Shown here piece by piece: positions 1 to 8,479 of a stretch of 64,000 nt of DNA; within the stretch, counting starts at the first letter, position 1, and each line of letters opens with the position of its first letter. Source of the DNA: Phycisphaerales bacterium. GTDB lineage: Bacteria > Planctomycetota > Phycisphaerae > Tepidisphaerales > Tepidisphaeraceae. The translations under genes and the position numbers were made by a program. The stretch is from the NCBI GenBank assembly GCA_020847375.1, contig JADLCB010000011.1, positions 248,001-312,000 on the forward strand. The letters are read 5' to 3'. The notes beneath the pieces are model-generated. The model was not told the DNA's origin, did not search any database, and saw only the letters and a list, made by a program, of their open reading frames with translations.

Positions 1-1770
1 CGCGCTTACGTTGCTCCCGGGCAGATGGATGAATACTACCTGTTCTATTCAGGTGGCCATGCGGGTGATGTGCGCGTGGCGGGTATTCCTTCCATGCGTC
101 ATATCAAGACGATTCCCGTCTTCAGCCCCAATTCCGCGTATGGCTATGGCTATGACGATGAAACCCGGGCAATGCTCGGTGATTTCACCTGGGGCGATGC
201 CCACCATCCAGCCCTGTCGCAGACTAACAGCGAATATGACGGCCGCTGGCTGTTCATCAACGACAACGCCAACAACCGCGTGGCCCGTATTGATCTGAGT
301 GACTTCAAGACCAAGCAGATCATCGGCCCGATCCCGCATACTTCGGGCAACCACGGTTCATCGTTCATTACCGAAAACTCTGAATATCTGTTCGGTGGAA
401 CGCGATTTTCCGTTCCTATGCAGCGCGACAAGGCTGTCCCAATGGATCAGTATAAGGCGAGCTTTAATGGCGTCTTTACCGCCATTTCCATCGAGCCGGA
501 AACGGGCGAAATGAAGCTCGCCTGGCAGATCAAGACCCCGCCGTATGACTGGGATCTTTCCTCCACGGGCAAAGGCCCCAGCTCAGGCTGGTTCTTTATG
601 ACCTCCTACAACTCGGAAATGGCCCACGAGCGTCTGGAAGTCGGTGCCAGCCAGGCTGAATATGACATGGCTGCCTTTGTCAATTGGCGCAAAGCCGAAC
701 AGGCGGTGAAGGAAGGCAAGGCTGAGATCATGGACGGCGTGCCCGTGCTTGATCCTGCCAAGGTCGATGGCTTGATGTATTTCGTGCCAGTAGCCAAGTC
801 ACCGCACGGCATCGACGTGGATCCGTCGGGTAAGTGGATTGTCGCCAGCGGCAAACTCGAACCTTCCGTCACCGTGTTCAACTTTGAGAAGTTCCTCAAG
901 GCGGTTGAAGACAAGGATTTCCAGGAACAACGTTCGGGTATCAACGTTGTCAAGCAGTCCAGCGTCGTGGAAGGTATCGTGCCGGTGGGCATGGGGCCGC
1001 TGCACACGCAGTATGATGGCAAAGGTCACGGCTATACAACGCTGTTCATCGATTCCAAGGTGGCCAAGTTCCAGCTTCCTCCCTGGACGGATGAACAAAA
1101 GGCGGATATGCAGAAGGCGGTGCTTGATCGCATTGACGTGCATATCAACCCGGGTCACCTGGTTGTTGCCGGCAGTGATACCAAAAATCCTGAGGGCAAG
1201 TGGCTGGTTTCAATGAATAAGCAGTCGGTCGGCCGACATATTTCGACCGGTGTGCAGAATCCGGAGACCAGCCAGTTGATTGATATCACCGGCGAAAAAA
1301 TGGTGATGGTCTCCGAAACGTTCACCGATAAGGAACCGCACTTTGCCCAGATTATTCCGGTGAGCAAAGTCAAGCCGATAAAATTCTATCGCCGCAGCGA
1401 CAACAAAGACCCCAACCAGGTCTGGGGCCAGAAGGATACGTTCGTCAAGCGTAACGGCGATGTTGTTGATGTGGGCATGCAGGCTCAGCGTAGCTTCTTC
1501 GCCCCTGACACACTGGAATTCCGCCAGGGCGATACCGTTCGATTCCATATCACCAACTCCGAACAGTCCTATGGCATCAGCCACGGCTTCGGTGTCGGTG
1601 GGTACAACATCAACGTTGACATGGATCCGGGTGAAACGCGCACGGTGACCATCAAGATGGATAAAACTGGCGTCTTCCCGTTCTACTGCACGGTCTTCTG
1701 TTCGGCATTGCATCAGGAAATGCAGGGATACTTTGTTGTCTATCCTGCCGATCAGTTCCCGGGTGGTTAA
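1..1770 (+). CDS. nosZ: Nitrous oxide reductase NosZ, 5'-truncated by window edge
   Basis: Terminal enzyme of denitrification: reduces N2O to N2 in the periplasm with the CuA and CuZ copper centres. The frame is open from base 1, so the signal peptide and N-terminus lie outside. About 590 residues remain. The seven-His set expected for CuZ can be paired: AHHP (two), SGNHGSS, SPHGID, GPLHTQ, NPGHLV and EPHFA. The C-terminal cupredoxin domain has SHG followed by C-TVF-C-SAL-H-QE-M, the CuA Cys/Cys/His/Met set; the Trp often seen between the Cys residues is Val here. The downstream nosB neighbour argues for clade II (Sec-exported) NosZ. Followed by a strong terminator. Confidence 0.97.
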   Translation, partial: RAYVAPGQMDEYYLFYSGGHAGDVRVAGIPSMRHIKTIPVFSPNSAYGYGYDDETRAMLGDFTWGDAHHPALSQTNSEYDGRWLFINDNANNRVARIDLSDFKTKQIIGPIPHTSGNHGSSFITENSEYLFGGTRFSVPMQRDKAVPMDQYKASFNGVFTAISIEPETGEMKLAWQIKTPPYDWDLSSTGKGPSSGWFFMTSYNSEMAHERLEVGASQAEYDMAAFVNWRKAEQAVKEGKAEIMDGVPVLDPAKVDGLMYFVPVAKSPHGIDVDPSGKWIVASGKLEPSVTVFNFEKFLKAVEDKDFQEQRSGINVVKQSSVVEGIVPVGMGPLHTQYDGKGHGYTTLFIDSKVAKFQLPPWTDEQKADMQKAVLDRIDVHINPGHLVVAGSDTKNPEGKWLVSMNKQSVGRHISTGVQNPETSQLIDITGEKMVMVSETFTDKEPHFAQIIPVSKVKPIKFYRRSDNKDPNQVWGQKDTFVKRNGDVVDVGMQAQRSFFAPDTLEFRQGDTVRFHITNSEQSYGISHGFGVGGYNINVDMDPGETRTVTIKMDKTGVFPFYCTVFCSALHQEMQGYFVVYPADQFPGG

Positions 1771-1785
1771 TGTGAAATCTGACTA

Positions 1786-1834
1786 TTTCCGTCGCGGGGG
1801 TGCATCAGCCCTCCGCGGCGGAAATAATTTTTTT
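1786..1834 (+). terminator. Strong intrinsic terminator between nosZ and nosB
   Basis: Arms at 1786-1800 and 1809-1824 pair over 15 bp (13 Watson-Crick, 2 G-T) around an 8-nt loop, and a run of seven T follows at 1828-1834. It starts 15 bp after the nosZ stop, so most nosZ transcripts probably end here and nosBDFY get read-through or a separate promoter in the AT-rich 1830-1890 stretch. Confidence 0.88.
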
Positions 1835-1898
1835 ATAACTTTTATGATTTTATGATTTTTTGAAAATCTGACTACGAACCCGCAGAATCGAGTATGCC

Positions 1899-2552
1899 AT
1901 GGCCCTCCAGAAGTTATTGCACAAGAATGAACGATTTTTCTATAAACGACTGACGGTTGTTTCCCGACTCTGGATTCTCCTGGCTGTGTTCTGTCTGGGC
2001 GCCAGCTTTTTCTTCCCGCTCTGGCATATTAATCTGGTTGCCCCGCAATATCCCGAGGGGCTTGATCTGTGGATTTATGGTCACCAGTTGACGGCGGGCA
2101 ATGAAGGTCAGGATCTGAACGAAATCAACATCCTCAATCACTACATCGGCATGCAACCGCTGCAGCAAGCCGACTTTGTTGAGATGACGTTCATTCCCTT
2201 CGCCCTGGGCTTTTTCATCCTGTTCGGCCTGCGCGCAGTTGTTTTCGGGGTCATGAGCAAACTTGTCGATTTTCTGGTTTTGTATCTCTACTTCTGCGTA
2301 TTTTCCGGGATCAATTTTATTTATCGCATGTACTCCTATGGGCACCATCTTGACCCCAAAGCGCCGATCAACCCTGATCCATTCTGGCCGACGCTGCTTG
2401 GAACCAAGCAGATTGCCAATATGACTCAAACCAGCCTGCCCCAGGGAGCCAGCTATTTTCTGGCTGGCGCGCTGGTTTGCCTGTTGATGGCGATTGTCTT
2501 CTCCTGGCGGCAAAAACCGTTCTATGAATCCCCCGTCGGAGCTTTGCCATGA
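1899..2552 (+). CDS. nosB: NosB-like membrane protein of clade II nos clusters
   Basis: A 217-aa integral membrane protein with about four or more hydrophobic segments: near residues 26-48, a long hydrophobic block around 95-150, and near 185-205. It sits directly between nosZ and nosD, the position of the nosB gene characteristic of clade II clusters. Its biochemical role is not established; it is assumed to support NosZ maturation or electron supply. No copper or haem motif is evident. The stop overlaps the nosD start (ATGA), implying translational coupling. The identification rests on context and topology more than on sequence motifs. No clear ribosome binding site is seen before the ATG. 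Confidence 0.8.
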   Translation: MALQKLLHKNERFFYKRLTVVSRLWILLAVFCLGASFFFPLWHINLVAPQYPEGLDLWIYGHQLTAGNEGQDLNEINILNHYIGMQPLQQADFVEMTFIPFALGFFILFGLRAVVFGVMSKLVDFLVLYLYFCVFSGINFIYRMYSYGHHLDPKAPINPDPFWPTLLGTKQIANMTQTSLPQGASYFLAGALVCLLMAIVFSWRQKPFYESPVGALP

Positions 2553-3877
2553 ACGTAAACCGGTTGATCCTCCTGGGAGGGTTTGTCGGTATTTCGTTTT
2601 TATTTCTTGCCTCTGTTGTTGCCGCGCAATCGGTGCAACACGTGCAGCCCGGGCAGAACCTGCAGGCGGCGATTGATGCCGCAACCGATGGATCAACACT
2701 GATTGTTTCATCGGGTTCGTATGACGGCCCGATCGTGATCAAGCGTGCAATCACCGTGCGCGGAGAAAATGACGTGAAAGTGGTCGCTCCAGGCCACAAC
2801 AGCGTACTCACGCTGGCTGGGCATGGTGTTACGGTTGAAAATCTGGTTGTTACCGGCTCCGGCCGCGATTTGGGCAAGGAAGATGCCGGGGTTCTGATTC
2901 TTGGCGACAACGCGCGCGTGATTCGCGTGGAATCACGTCTGAATCTTCACGGAATCTATGTTCGTGGCGCTAAAAATGCGCTGATTGAAAACTGCCGGAT
3001 CATCGGTCTGGCTGCCTTGGAAAAACCAGCCGTTGTAGCCGGTGCCCAAGCCATGCTTGAGGCTGATGCCATGCACTACAGCTCCCCCAGCTCCCAGTCG
3101 CTGATGGGCAATGGTATTCATTTGTGGAATGCCAGCGGGGCGATCATTGCAAATAATTCCATCCAGCAGGTTCGCGACGGAATTTATGTCGCCCATACTG
3201 ACAATGCCATTTTCCGCGGCAACCGTATCCACGACTCGCGATACGGCATTCATTACATGTATTCAGACGACAATCTGATTCAGGGTAATGAGCTTTGGCA
3301 CAATGTGGCTGGTGCTGCCTTGATGTTTTCGCGGAATCTTATGGTCCGTGACAATCATCTGCACGACCATAGCGGATTTCGTGCCTATGGACTGTTGCTG
3401 CAGGATTTGGATAACTGCACGTTTCGGGATAACGAGGTGCGCAGCAATCTGGCTGGTGTGCGCCTGCAGACGTGCAGCAGCAATGTTTTTGAGCACAACA
3501 CCATTGTCGGTAATCTTTCTGGGATCATCCTTGACAGCTCTTCGCAGGACAATGCCTTCACATTAAACCGCATTGGCCCGAATCTGCGCCAGATCGAATT
3601 GACCGGGCCACCTCCGCCCACGGAGTGGTCGGTTAATTCCAAGGGTAATTACTGGTATAATGCGCTCCCGCTGGACTTGTCAGGCAGGGGCGTATCTGCC
3701 TGGCCGCATCATGAAGTTGATCTGATGGCGGGGCGATCGGAAAAATTTCCCGTATCGCAACTTTTAATTGGCAGCATGGGCATTAAGACTCTGGAATGGG
3801 CCTTGAGCCAGGCGCCCGTTCCCGGCATGCGCTACATCACTGATACGCATCCTCTGACGCGCGAGTTGTCCGAATGA
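2549..3877 (+). CDS. nosD: NosD, periplasmic copper-site maturation protein
   Basis: A 442-aa exported protein with an N-terminal signal peptide (hydrophobic residues about 5-24, cleavage near AAA/AQ-S). The rest is a right-handed parallel beta-helix of CASH/NosD repeats, visible as recurring N-x-I, G-I-x-L and D-N/x-N-x-I/F turns (for example GNGIHLW, RDGIYV, RYGIHYMYSDDN). NosD works with the NosFY ABC transporter to assemble the CuZ centre of NosZ. It overlaps nosB upstream and nosF downstream by 4 bp each, so nosBDFY is a tight operon. The length is usual for the family. Confidence 0.95.
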   Translation: MNVNRLILLGGFVGISFLFLASVVAAQSVQHVQPGQNLQAAIDAATDGSTLIVSSGSYDGPIVIKRAITVRGENDVKVVAPGHNSVLTLAGHGVTVENLVVTGSGRDLGKEDAGVLILGDNARVIRVESRLNLHGIYVRGAKNALIENCRIIGLAALEKPAVVAGAQAMLEADAMHYSSPSSQSLMGNGIHLWNASGAIIANNSIQQVRDGIYVAHTDNAIFRGNRIHDSRYGIHYMYSDDNLIQGNELWHNVAGAALMFSRNLMVRDNHLHDHSGFRAYGLLLQDLDNCTFRDNEVRSNLAGVRLQTCSSNVFEHNTIVGNLSGIILDSSSQDNAFTLNRIGPNLRQIELTGPPPPTEWSVNSKGNYWYNALPLDLSGRGVSAWPHHEVDLMAGRSEKFPVSQLLIGSMGIKTLEWALSQAPVPGMRYITDTHPLTRELSE

Positions 3878-4548
3878 TTGAAGCCAAAGATCTAACCAAA
3901 ACCTACGGGTCACAACGGGTGCTGCAAGGCGCTTGCCTGTCGATCCCGCCCGGACAGTGTGTTGTCCTGACCGGCGACAACGGCAGCGGCAAAACGACGC
4001 TGCTGCATATGCTGGTTGGATTGCGCCATCCAGATGCCGGGCAGGTTTTCTGGAAAGGCCAGCCACTGGCCGGTGCCAGCGCGCGCCAGTGGCAGATGGC
4101 TCGTAAAACCTGGGGATTTTTGCCGCAAAACGTGGTTTTTCCATCGGGTACGCCGGTGGGCCGGCTGATGCGGTTTCATGCGCGGTTGCGCGGGACTGAT
4201 ATGACGCCGATCCAACAGTGGCTGGATCGCGTCGGCCTTGCCGGCACCGAAAAAAAAACGGTCGAGGCACTTTCCGGCGGTATGCAGCAGCGGCTGGGCA
4301 TTGCCCTGACGTTGTTCTTCTCGCCCCAGCTGATCGTTATGGACGAGCCGGCCAGCAGCCTCGATCCCGGTTGGCGCGGCGAGTTGTCGCAATGGACCAG
4401 TGAGCAGGCTCAGCGCGGTGCATCGATCCTCGTCACCAGCCAGCTTCATGAATCATGGGGCGACGGAGTTCGTTATTGTGACTGTCAGGCTGGCCGTATT
4501 GTCGATAAAGCACGGAACCAATCACCTGTGATGGAGAAGTCTGCGTGA
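3874..4548 (+). CDS. nosF: NosF, ABC transporter ATPase for NosZ maturation
   Basis: A 224-aa ABC ATPase. Walker A GDNGSGKTT lies near residue 36, the signature LSGGMQQRLGIA near 131, and Walker B LIVMDEP near 151, followed by the D-loop SSLDP and an H-loop region. With NosY it forms the membrane transporter that partners NosD in building the NosZ copper-sulfide centre. Family members of this kind are normally about 300 aa, so this one is compact and lacks much of the C-terminal extension. It overlaps nosD and nosY by 4 bp each. Confidence 0.93.
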   Translation: MIEAKDLTKTYGSQRVLQGACLSIPPGQCVVLTGDNGSGKTTLLHMLVGLRHPDAGQVFWKGQPLAGASARQWQMARKTWGFLPQNVVFPSGTPVGRLMRFHARLRGTDMTPIQQWLDRVGLAGTEKKTVEALSGGMQQRLGIALTLFFSPQLIVMDEPASSLDPGWRGELSQWTSEQAQRGASILVTSQLHESWGDGVRYCDCQAGRIVDKARNQSPVMEKSA

Positions 4549-5312
4549 GCACCGTCCTGACGATCTTCCTCTGGGATATCAGCCAGAATTTGCGTAATCG
4601 CTTTCTTCAGGTCTTCGCCCTGGCCTGTGTGCTGGGCGGTTCGGCGCTGCTGGCGGCTGCACCGGGAACAACAACACTGGCACTGGTGTTGATTCAGGCC
4701 ATTTTATTCTTCGGATCACTTTCAGGATGCCTGATCGGTTGGAGCAGCGGCCAGCAGATTCGCGCTCAGGGAGCGTTTTTCTTTGCTCAACCCATAGGAA
4801 GCGGCCAGTTACTGCTGGGGAAATTACTGGGTACGGGCGGCTGGTGTCTTCTGCTTTTACTTCTGTTCATAGGCCCAGCCGCCGTGCAGGCGGGTATGAT
4901 GACCACGTTATTGCCTCTGGCAGCGTTGAGCATCGGCTTTCTGCTGGTTTTCGTATTGACCGGTCTGATCCTGGGTTTGTTGACTGCGCCAGTATCGGGT
5001 CTGCTGGCCACACTGCTGTTCTGGGCAGTATCGGTGGCGGGTTGGGAAGTTGGCCTGCTGGTGTTGAGCAAAGCAGCCTGGATCGAACAGCTTCCCTGGT
5101 TGTTTATTACGCTGCTGCTGGTTAATCCCGCCGGTGCGTTCCGCTTGGGGGCATTAATTGGGTTGGATTCCGTGCCCTTTGATACAGCCGACCTGACCAC
5201 AGGGCAGTTTATTTTTCAAAATATTATGCTGGTGACCATTGGTATTTTCCTCTGCTGGCTGGTGATTTTATTTATAATCGCCCGTTGGAGATTGATCCGG
5301 CAGGAATTTTGA
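4545..5312 (+). CDS. nosY: NosY, ABC transporter permease for NosZ maturation
   Basis: A 255-aa membrane protein with about six hydrophobic segments (near residues 20-40, 45-65, 95-120, 122-145, 148-170 and 225-250) and no other recognisable motif, as expected for a NosY-type ABC-2 permease. The start is GTG, overlapping the nosF stop. It is thought to pass a sulfur species or otherwise support CuZ assembly together with NosF and NosD. The identification is by position and topology and is consistent with the family's usual size of about 275 aa. Confidence 0.9.
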   Translation: MSTVLTIFLWDISQNLRNRFLQVFALACVLGGSALLAAAPGTTTLALVLIQAILFFGSLSGCLIGWSSGQQIRAQGAFFFAQPIGSGQLLLGKLLGTGGWCLLLLLLFIGPAAVQAGMMTTLLPLAALSIGFLLVFVLTGLILGLLTAPVSGLLATLLFWAVSVAGWEVGLLVLSKAAWIEQLPWLFITLLLVNPAGAFRLGALIGLDSVPFDTADLTTGQFIFQNIMLVTIGIFLCWLVILFIIARWRLIRQEF

Positions 5313-5355
5313 TCCCCACGTGTCGGAAGATCGCGCTCAGACAGGAGTATTCGAT

Positions 5356-6261
5356 ATGAGCAATTGCTGTTGTTCACGTGCCCGCTGGGTTGTTCCCCTT
5401 GTACTGCTGGTGATTGTGGCGGTGGCTGGCTGGTATATCGGCAAGCAAAGCCGCAGCGATGATCAGCCGTCGCAAAATCAGCCGCAGCCTCAGGCTGAAT
5501 TCAAAGTCTACCGCAATATCTCCGCCAAGGTCGTTCGCATTGATCCAGAGCTGCATTCCATCACCCTTGACCATGAGGAAATCCCCGGCCTCATGGGCGC
5601 CATGACCATGGACATGAAGGCTGATCCGTCCGTCGCGCTGGATGATTGTAAACCGGGGGACAAAGTTATGTTCGATCTGGCACGGGTCAGCGGGTTGTAT
5701 CAGATTGTCAGTATTCGTCCGGCGCCGGACAAGCCTGCCACACAGGAATCTGGTGAGGAGGCGACCCTGGCTGAACCTCCGCTGGAACCGGGTGATCTTG
5801 TGCCTGACCTGTCACTTGTAAATACGGCTGGTGAGCCGTTTCAGTTGCGCGATCTGAAATCCAAACGCAAGGTGATCACCTTCTTTTATGCCCGCTGTCC
5901 GCTGCAGGAATTTTGCCCCGCCCAGAGTCTGCGATTAGCGGAGTTGCAAAAATATCTGAATGAAAATAACAGCGATATTCATCTGGTCAGTCTGACGCTG
6001 AATGCCGAGTTTGACACGCCGTCCGTGCTGGCGGATTACGCCCGCCGCTTCAAGGTTGACCCCCAGCGCTGGACGCTGGCTGGCAGTGAAAACCCGGAGG
6101 AGATTCGCCGCTTTGCCAATCGTGCCGGTGCCCAGGCCAAACTGCAGGATAATGGCAATCAGGTTGATCATGCCCTGATTGCGCTGCGCGTGGATGGCGA
6201 CCGCATTGTCGATCGCGTTTACGGACTGGATGCAATCGAAAAACTCCTGCGCAAAATGTAA
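5356..6261 (+). CDS. CusF-SCO fusion copper-handling protein of the nos operon
   Basis: A 301-aa protein that begins with a Cys-rich MSNCCC stretch and one membrane anchor (residues about 10-28). Next comes a CusF-like copper-binding domain (about 50-125, with the MGAMTMDM methionines typical of the fold). The C-terminal half is a SCO1/SenC thioredoxin-like domain (about 145-301) with C-PLQEF-C (C-x5-C instead of the usual CxxxC) and the conserved VDH histidine. It probably loads copper into NosZ CuA. An ideal AGGAG at 5343-5347 selects the ATG at 5356; an in-frame GTG at 5320 has no such site. It is the last gene of the nos run. No nosL follows, so this protein may fill the copper-delivery role (inference). 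Confidence 0.85.
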   Translation: MSNCCCSRARWVVPLVLLVIVAVAGWYIGKQSRSDDQPSQNQPQPQAEFKVYRNISAKVVRIDPELHSITLDHEEIPGLMGAMTMDMKADPSVALDDCKPGDKVMFDLARVSGLYQIVSIRPAPDKPATQESGEEATLAEPPLEPGDLVPDLSLVNTAGEPFQLRDLKSKRKVITFFYARCPLQEFCPAQSLRLAELQKYLNENNSDIHLVSLTLNAEFDTPSVLADYARRFKVDPQRWTLAGSENPEEIRRFANRAGAQAKLQDNGNQVDHALIALRVDGDRIVDRVYGLDAIEKLLRKM

Positions 6262-6315
6262 TGTTTTTTCGCAGTTGTTGGTTACGTCCGGGGCAACACG
6301 GGGCAATCGCTGCGG

Positions 6316-6960
6316 TTATGGCGCAGTCTCTGTCACAGGAGGAAGTTTTTCATTCTGTGGCAGGTCTTTAAGAGAATTCAACCCGAAAATTTCCAGGAAT
6401 CGTCGTGTTGTGCCGTACAGAATCGGCCGGCCTGGCACTTCGGCGCGGCCGGAAATTTTGACCAGATGTTTTTCCATCAATGATCGAATCGTTTCTCCGC
6501 AGGCCACGCCTCGGATTGATTCAACATCCACGCGCAGAATTGGCTGCTTGTAGGCGATGATCGCCAGTGTTTCCAATGCGGCCTTGGTCAATTTGGCGTC
6601 GGCTTCCTTCTGATGCAGCTTATTCAAAAGAGGCCCGAATTCCGCCAGCGTCAGCAGTTGAAACCCGCCCGCAACCTGTTCAACGCGAAAACTCCGTCCT
6701 TCTTTCTCATAAATATCGTTGAGCTGCTTGAGCGCCTGTCGGACAGGCTTGCTGGATTGCAGCTCCATCAGTTCAGCCAGACGTGGCGCTGTCAGTGGGT
6801 GATGGGTGCTGAATAGCAGGGCTTCCAGCATCGTCAGATCGGCCGTTTCTGCCGCGCCTTCAGGCGATATTTCCTGCTCGTCTAATTCAGAAACCTGCAC
6901 GGTTCCATCCGGGGCTTCCTGAAGATCATTGGTCTCTGGTTGTTCAGAAGAATTTTGCAT
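6316..6960 (-). CDS. scpB: Segregation and condensation protein B, ScpB
   Basis: A 214-aa kleisin-associated winged-helix protein that forms the SMC-ScpAB condensin for chromosome segregation in the cytoplasm. An acidic N-terminal leader of about 40 residues precedes the typical start of the ScpB fold (MLEALLFSTHHPLTAPRL). The second winged helix carries the family block ALETLAIIAYKQPI followed by VESIRG and the GRAEVPGRPILYGTT segment. The ATG at 6960 is preferred; a TTG lies 9 bp upstream. scpA is not in the window. It converges on the nos operon with a 54-bp gap that shows no obvious terminator. Confidence 0.95.
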   Translation of the reverse strand: MQNSSEQPETNDLQEAPDGTVQVSELDEQEISPEGAAETADLTMLEALLFSTHHPLTAPRLAELMELQSSKPVRQALKQLNDIYEKEGRSFRVEQVAGGFQLLTLAEFGPLLNKLHQKEADAKLTKAALETLAIIAYKQPILRVDVESIRGVACGETIRSLMEKHLVKISGRAEVPGRPILYGTTRRFLEIFGLNSLKDLPQNEKLPPVTETAP

Positions 6961-7105
6961 AAGGATCAAATAATTATCACTGGTGAGACGCGTAATTCAA
7001 TGCGGTGGTGCTGCCAGCGCGTTGGCGAATTTTTCCATGCTGACCGCTGACGATAAAGACTGCCAAACACTGGCCGGTAATTGTCGCTGGAGTTTATCTG
7101 CCACT

Positions 7106-7513
7106 TTACTCCCTGCTCATCTCCAGCATTCGCTGCCACATTTTTTCAGGTACAGGCACAACACTCAGACGGCTGATCCGCAGCAAATCCCATCCTGCAA
7201 AGCCAGGGTCTGCTTTGAAGTCGCTCAACGTGACCGGCCGCGGCAATACTTTTTGCATCTGAATCTGAACGACCGCCAGTTTGTCATCGTCCTGCTTGGG
7301 ATCGGCATAAGCATCAGTAATCACCGTGGCAATGCCTACCGCCGCCCGCTGCGTACCGGTATGGTAGATGGCAGCCAGATCGCCTTTTTTCATGGTACGA
7401 ATGTGCTTCAACGCCAGCGCATTGGTGACACCATCCCACACCGTCTTCTTGTCACGAACCAATGCATTCCAGTCATAGCAATTAGGTTCTGTTTTCAATA
7501 GCCAGTAGGCCAT
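7106..7513 (-). CDS. EVE-domain protein
   Basis: A 135-aa single-domain EVE protein (PUA-like fold), beginning AYWLLKTEPNCYDW and containing WDGVTNALALKHIRTMKKGD and the YHTG motif, as in bacterial relatives of thymocyte nuclear protein 1. EVE domains bind modified bases in DNA or RNA; the target here is unknown. AAGGAG seven bases upstream selects the ATG at 7513 over the one at 7519. It lies downstream of the 7625 repeat and upstream of scpB on the same strand, with a 145-bp gap to scpB. Confidence 0.9.
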   Translation of the reverse strand: MAYWLLKTEPNCYDWNALVRDKKTVWDGVTNALALKHIRTMKKGDLAAIYHTGTQRAAVGIATVITDAYADPKQDDDKLAVVQIQMQKVLPRPVTLSDFKADPGFAGWDLLRISRLSVVPVPEKMWQRMLEMSRE

Positions 7514-7624
7514 CGGCATGCTCCTTTGTCAGATTGGCATTATGCCCATCTGTCCGTGCGATGTCACGGATGAAGGCAGACGGGTCAGCTGCGATACGCA
7601 CGAAATCTTTCGGGTCCAGACTTA

Positions 7625-7662
7625 TTGAGCTTAACCGTGACAGTTCTACTGACGTACAACAA
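7625..7662. repeat. Copy 1 of a 38-bp direct repeat bounding the 7.6-10.4 kb segment
   Basis: Matches 10360-10397 at 35 of 38 positions (starts ttgagcttaac, ends cgtacaacaa), in the same orientation. It lies in the non-coding gap between the EVE gene and the acyltransferase. Similarity fades quickly on both sides. Confidence 0.8.
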
Positions 7663-7733
7663 ACGGTGGACGAAAAACCTTGAAAACGCGCGAGGCGACT
7701 GTTAACATGCAGGCATCCTACGGCAATTAGCGC

Positions 7734-8444
7734 GTGACCCACGATATGCGCCGCGTGATGCCGGCAAACGTTTTCGCCATGACCGCCAATACCTACGAAA
7801 TCGGCCCACACGCCCAGATCGACGAAGGCGTCACCTTGGGTTATACCTACAACGGCTGGACTCAAAAGCTCCGCATCGGTGAACACGCGATCATCCGTTG
7901 CGGCTCCATCCTTTACGCCGGCTCCACCATCGGCAAACGCTTCACCTGCGGGCACCAGACCCTCATCCGCGCCGAGTGCAACATCGCCGATCGCGTTGTC
8001 ATCCTTCACCAATGCGCCTTGGAGGGAAAAATCACCATCGGCCGGGCGGTTAAGATCATGGCGCAGGTGTACCTCCCCAGCCGGACCGTCATCGGCGACT
8101 TCGTCTTCATCGGCCCCGGAACCACTTTCCTGAACCACAAAACGCCCATGCGCACCGACGACCCTGTGCAGGGGGCGATCGTTGAAGATCGTGTGAGCAT
8201 CGGCGGCGGATGCACCATCTGCCCCGGCGTGCGCATCGGCCGTAACAGCTTCATCGGCGCCGGCGCGGTGGTCAATAAGGATGTTCCCCCGGACACGCTC
8301 GCCTACGGCGTCCCGGCGCGCTTTCATCCCTTGCCCGACAATTTGAAGGGGGGCAATCGCCCCAAAGACCTGCTCACCGGCACCGATCTCTGGGCCGGGC
8401 AGGTTGGCGACGACTGGCAGAATGACTTCCCCGATATCGTCTGA
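7734..8444 (+). CDS. Left-handed beta-helix (hexapeptide-repeat) acyltransferase
   Basis: A protein of up to 236 aa built of hexapeptide repeats ([LIV]-G-x4) through most of its length, such as IGEHAI, IADRVV, IGRAVK, IGDFVF, IGPGTT, IGGGCT, IGRNSF and IGAGAVV, ending with the YGVPAR coil typical of LbetaH N- or O-acyltransferases. The loop FLNHKTPMRT follows the pattern of sugar N-acetyltransferases of surface-glycan pathways, with a candidate catalytic His. The acceptor is unknown. Start choice is open: GTG 7734, or ATG at 7746, 7758 or 7779; the last begins just before the first repeat. No ribosome binding site is evident. It is C-ending-codon rich compared with neighbours and lies inside the repeat-bounded segment. 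Confidence 0.85.
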   Translation: MTHDMRRVMPANVFAMTANTYEIGPHAQIDEGVTLGYTYNGWTQKLRIGEHAIIRCGSILYAGSTIGKRFTCGHQTLIRAECNIADRVVILHQCALEGKITIGRAVKIMAQVYLPSRTVIGDFVFIGPGTTFLNHKTPMRTDDPVQGAIVEDRVSIGGGCTICPGVRIGRNSFIGAGAVVNKDVPPDTLAYGVPARFHPLPDNLKGGNRPKDLLTGTDLWAGQVGDDWQNDFPDIV

Positions 8445-8479
8445 CGGCTTCATCCCCTCCGCATACCAAAGCAATCCCC

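Noticed and set aside
1775-1874. 11-bp direct repeat aaatctgacta on both sides of the nosZ terminator
   Set aside because: Short enough to be chance; no element structure around it.
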